Positions 61,038 to 64,000 of a DNA stretch of 64,000 bases are shown here, in pieces (the first letter of the stretch is position 1; each line of letters opens with the position of its first letter). The DNA comes from Aminobacter niigataensis (GTDB lineage: Bacteria > Pseudomonadota > Alphaproteobacteria > Rhizobiales > Rhizobiaceae), in the NCBI RefSeq assembly GCF_014200015.1, contig NZ_JACHOT010000010.1:46343-110342 (forward strand), written 5' to 3'. Below the pieces are notes generated by a model. It saw only the letters and a program-made list of their open reading frames with translations. It was not told the DNA's origin and did no database searches. A program made the translations under genes and the position numbers.

Positions 61038-62654
61038 CTATTCCGCGCCGGCTGCAAGTTCCCTGGCCCGGGCGCGAAGCATGAACTTCTGCACTTTTCC
61101 CGTGCCGGTCTTTGGCAGTTCACCGAAACTGAAGTGACGCGGCGTTTTGTACGGCGCCAATCTTTCTCGGCAATATGCCTTCAACTCTTCGGAATTGACC
61201 CCGGCATTCGGCCTCACCTCGATGAATGCATAGGGCGTTTCGCCCCATTTGGGATCGGGCGCGGCGACCACTGCAGCAAGCAGGACGGCCGGATGCTGAT
61301 GCAGCGCATTCTCGATCTCGATGCTCGAAATGTTTTCGCCGCCAGAAATGATGATGTCTTTCGAGCGGTCCTTGATCTCGATGCTGCCGTCCGAATGACG
61401 GACCGCCATGTCTCCCGTATGGAATACGTCGTTGAGGAAGGCTGCGGCGGTCGCCTCGGCATCACGATAATAGCCGGCCATCACGGTGTTGCCCGCCAGC
61501 ACGATCTCTCCGAGCGTCACGCCATCCGCCGGCACGTCCTTCGCCGCGTCATCAAGGACGCGAACGCGACTGGCCGAAATGTGCCTTACGCCCTGCTTCG
61601 ACAGTTCGACGGCTTTCGCCGCCGCATCGATCGAGTTCTGGTGTTCGGCGAGCGTCTGCATGGTCACCGGCCCGAAAGATTCAGTAAGACCGTACAGGTG
61701 CGTGAGGTCAAAACCCAACGCATCGAGTTCATTGATCAAGGTGCTGGTCGGAGCCGCCCCCCCCATGGCGACATTGACGCGCCGCGCCGGGTCGTGACCT
61801 TCTCGCGCCGGGTGATTGAGAAGCATGTAAAGCACGACCGGCGCGCAGGACATGTGCGTGACGCCATGTCTTGCTATCTCGGCAAAGACAACGCCCGGGT
61901 CGACCTTGTCGAGGCAGACATGCAGCGCACCGGCCGCCGTGACGGCCCAGGTGTGGCACCACCCGTTGCAATGGAACATCGGCAGCGTCCACAGATAGGC
62001 GGAACGCGAATTGAGCCCGAGGGCCAAGACATTGCCGATCGAATTGAGGTAGGCGCCGCGGTGATGGCAAACCACACCCTTCGGGTCGCCCGTGGTTCCT
62101 GAGGTGTAGTTCAGGCTGATGGGCTGCCATTCGTCGACGACGGCCGAGTTCTCGAGCGCTATGTCGATGCCGTCGTCGGCGAGAAGGTCGAGCACATCCA
62201 GGCTGGCATGCCGTTCGCCATCGTCAGCGAAAACGACGCATTGAACGTTTTTGGCCTTCGCGGCCAGGCTGGCGACGTCACGGCTCGCGGCATCGCTAAG
62301 AACCATTCGGCTTTCGGCATGGTTGAGAATGAAGCCGACGGCGTCGGCATCGAGCCGCGTGTTGACGGTGTTGAGAACCGCCCCGATCATCGGCACGGCA
62401 TAATGCGCGGCAAGCATCTCGGGCCGGTTTCCGGCCATGACGGAGACGACGTCTCCTGCCTGCACGCCTCGCTCTTTCAAGAAACGGCATAGCCGGCCGA
62501 CCATCCGGGCAAACTCGCGATAAGTCCAACGTCTGTCGCGCCAGGCAACCGCCGGACGCGTCGGAAAAACTTCGACCGATCGCAGCAGGAAATCCACCGG
62601 CGTAAGCGCAACGCAGTTCGCCGGGCGCGCCGACAGATGTGGTTCCAGACGCAT
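61038..62654 (-). CDS. AMP-forming acyl-CoA ligase
   Basis: The 538-residue ANL-superfamily enzyme has P-loop Y-T-S-G-T-T-G-D-P-K-G, Y-G-L-T-E-S-F, T-G-D-M-A-V and the hinge I-K-D-R-S-K-D-I-I-I-S-G-G-E-N. The C-terminal lysine segment K-T-G-T-G-K-V-Q-K is intact. It would activate a carboxylic acid to its CoA ester. I chose ATG 62654 (M-R-L-E-P-H). Neighbouring quinone oxidoreductase and acetoacetyl-CoA synthetase genes suggest acid/ketone metabolism. Confidence 0.9.
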   Translation of the reverse strand: MRLEPHLSARPANCVALTPVDFLLRSVEVFPTRPAVAWRDRRWTYREFARMVGRLCRFLKERGVQAGDVVSVMAGNRPEMLAAHYAVPMIGAVLNTVNTRLDADAVGFILNHAESRMVLSDAASRDVASLAAKAKNVQCVVFADDGERHASLDVLDLLADDGIDIALENSAVVDEWQPISLNYTSGTTGDPKGVVCHHRGAYLNSIGNVLALGLNSRSAYLWTLPMFHCNGWCHTWAVTAAGALHVCLDKVDPGVVFAEIARHGVTHMSCAPVVLYMLLNHPAREGHDPARRVNVAMGGAAPTSTLINELDALGFDLTHLYGLTESFGPVTMQTLAEHQNSIDAAAKAVELSKQGVRHISASRVRVLDDAAKDVPADGVTLGEIVLAGNTVMAGYYRDAEATAAAFLNDVFHTGDMAVRHSDGSIEIKDRSKDIIISGGENISSIEIENALHQHPAVLLAAVVAAPDPKWGETPYAFIEVRPNAGVNSEELKAYCRERLAPYKTPRHFSFGELPKTGTGKVQKFMLRARARELAAGAE

Positions 62655-62711
62655 TGATAATTCTCCCCCTCTTCGGCCGGCGCCTTGGCACGATAGCCAG
62701 CGCCACCCCAA

Positions 62712-63733
62712 TCACATCGACAAGACGATTTTTCCGGACACTTCCCGCGCGGCGAGCGCGTTCAAAGCGAGCCCGGCTTCTTCGAGGCAGAACCGCCTCT
62801 GAATCGACGGTTTGATCTTCCTGCGGACATAAAGATCAGTCAGTTCGGCGACGGATTCATGATGCCGCTGCGGATCACGCTCCATTGCCGCGCCCCAAAA
62901 CACGCCCCTCACGTCGCAACCTTTCAGCAGCGGCAGGTTGAGGGGAAGACTTGGCACACCCGCCGCAAAGCCTACGACCAGGTAACGGCCCTGCCAGCCA
63001 ATCGACCGCATGGCCGGCTCGGCATATTCTCCCCCGACGGCATCGTACACGACCGACGCACCATCCGGGCCGCAGGCAGCCTTGAACAAGCCGGCCAGGC
63101 GTTTCTGGCCCTCGCGCCCCAGTTCGCCGCGCGGATAGAGCACGGTCTCATCCGCCCCAAGCAACCGGGCGATCCCCAGCTTCTCTTCGGTTGAGGCAGC
63201 CGCGACGACTTTGGCGCCCAGGGCCTTGGCGAGTTCGACCGCCGCCAGCCCCACGCCCCCGCCGGCTCCCAGCACCAGCAGGGTTTCGCCCTGCCCCAGT
63301 GCCGAGCGGTCGCGCAAGGCGTGATAGGCCGTGCAGTAGGCCATCAGGAAGGCTGCGGCGTCGTCGTATGACATGCTGTCGGGAATGGGCGAACAACGAG
63401 CAGCGTCGACGCAGACATATTCTGCCATGCCGCCCCAGCCGAGCATCGCCATGACCCGGTTGCCGACACAAGGCCAACTCACGGCTTCGCCGACCGCCTC
63501 GACAATTCCTGAGACTTCGGCACCCGGAGAGAATGGACGCTCGGGCCTGTATTGATAGCGGTCGTCGATAATCAGCAAATCCGGATAATTGATCCCGACT
63601 GCCCGAACCCGGATGCGCACCTGGCCGGGCGCGGGCTCAGGTATAGGCACGCGCCTCAATGCGAGCGTTTCTGGCCCGCCAGCCTTCTCGCTGAGGACCG
63701 CCGCCATCGTGTCTTGAGGCTCTGACGCCTGCG

Positions 63734-63737
<4 letters not shown>
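62712..63737 (-). CDS. NADPH:quinone oxidoreductase-family protein (MDR superfamily)
   Basis: The 341-residue zinc-independent medium-chain reductase has V-G-I-N-Y-P-D near residue 55, a [11 protein letters not shown] nucleotide loop and D-A-V-G-G. It reduces quinones or enones with NADPH. ATG 63737 overlaps the stop of the acetoacetyl-CoA synthetase gene (ATGA), so the two are coupled. Confidence 0.9.

Positions 63738-64000
<263 letters not shown>

Overview
The window looks like chromosome of a high-GC alphaproteobacterium of the order Rhizobiales, most likely of the Mesorhizobium/Aminobacter group. This is inferred from a fused PuuE-UraD protein, a rhizopine-type (moc-like) oxygenase pair, dense catabolic operons each paired with an ABC importer, and GC-rich paired palindromic repeats. 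I see no rRNA, tRNA, phage, transposase or CRISPR array. Almost every gene is catabolic or for transport.

Layout. (1) 1-2891: purine-ring degradation (allantoinase/OHCU decarboxylase fusion, ureidoglycine aminohydrolase, ureidoglycolate lyase, nucleoside/guanine-type deaminase). (2) 2984-10184: CocE/NonD-type hydrolase and a complete dipeptide-type ABC importer with a fused double ATPase. (3) 10469-19088: carnitine catabolism (CaiD, NDP-forming acyl-CoA synthetase, acyl-CoA dehydrogenase, carnitine dehydrogenase, dehydrocarnitine-cleaving BKACE enzyme, divergent CdhR-like regulator). Paired palindromic repeats stud this part, and three of them form parts of the synthetase coding sequence. (4) 19268-23702: HAD phosphatase, small protein, xylose isomerase, NTF2-like protein, xylulokinase. 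(5) 24037-32454: orphan small protein, TPR protein, LysE exporter, L,D-transpeptidase, phosphofructokinase plus MBL hydrolase, aldehyde dehydrogenase, MFS exporter. (6) 32480-36916: a tight five-gene operon of PqqD-like protein, HPr-kinase-like ATPase, two GT2 glycosyltransferases and a nucleotidyltransferase. (7) 37159-48330: a sugar/cyclitol ABC importer, mutarotase-like protein and LacI regulator, divergent from an operon of MocD-like oxygenase, MocE-like Rieske ferredoxin, a divergent PanB-fold protein and two MocA-type dehydrogenases. Near-identical operator-like motifs sit in both control regions. (8) 48391-59899: creatininase-family hydrolase, taurine/NMT1-type ABC importer, FAD oxidoreductase, PDR-type reductase, RutR-like regulator, CMD protein, RidA-like protein, 2-hydroxyacid dehydrogenase, divergent LysR regulator and a second copy of the binding protein. 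(9) 60158-64000: SDR, acyl-CoA ligase, quinone oxidoreductase and the end of acetoacetyl-CoA synthetase.

The strongest candidates for undescribed biology are three. The first is the moc-like methylated-cyclitol/sugar operon, whose PanB-fold enzyme appears to have lost the known metal-binding residues. The second is the PqqD/HprK/GT2/GT2/nucleotidyltransferase cassette, in which the PqqD-like protein carries an extra peptide-like tail. The third is the creatininase/RutR-like catabolic cluster with duplicated binding proteins. Functions were assigned by reading the translated sequences against remembered families; no database search was run. Intergenic regions are short except where listed.
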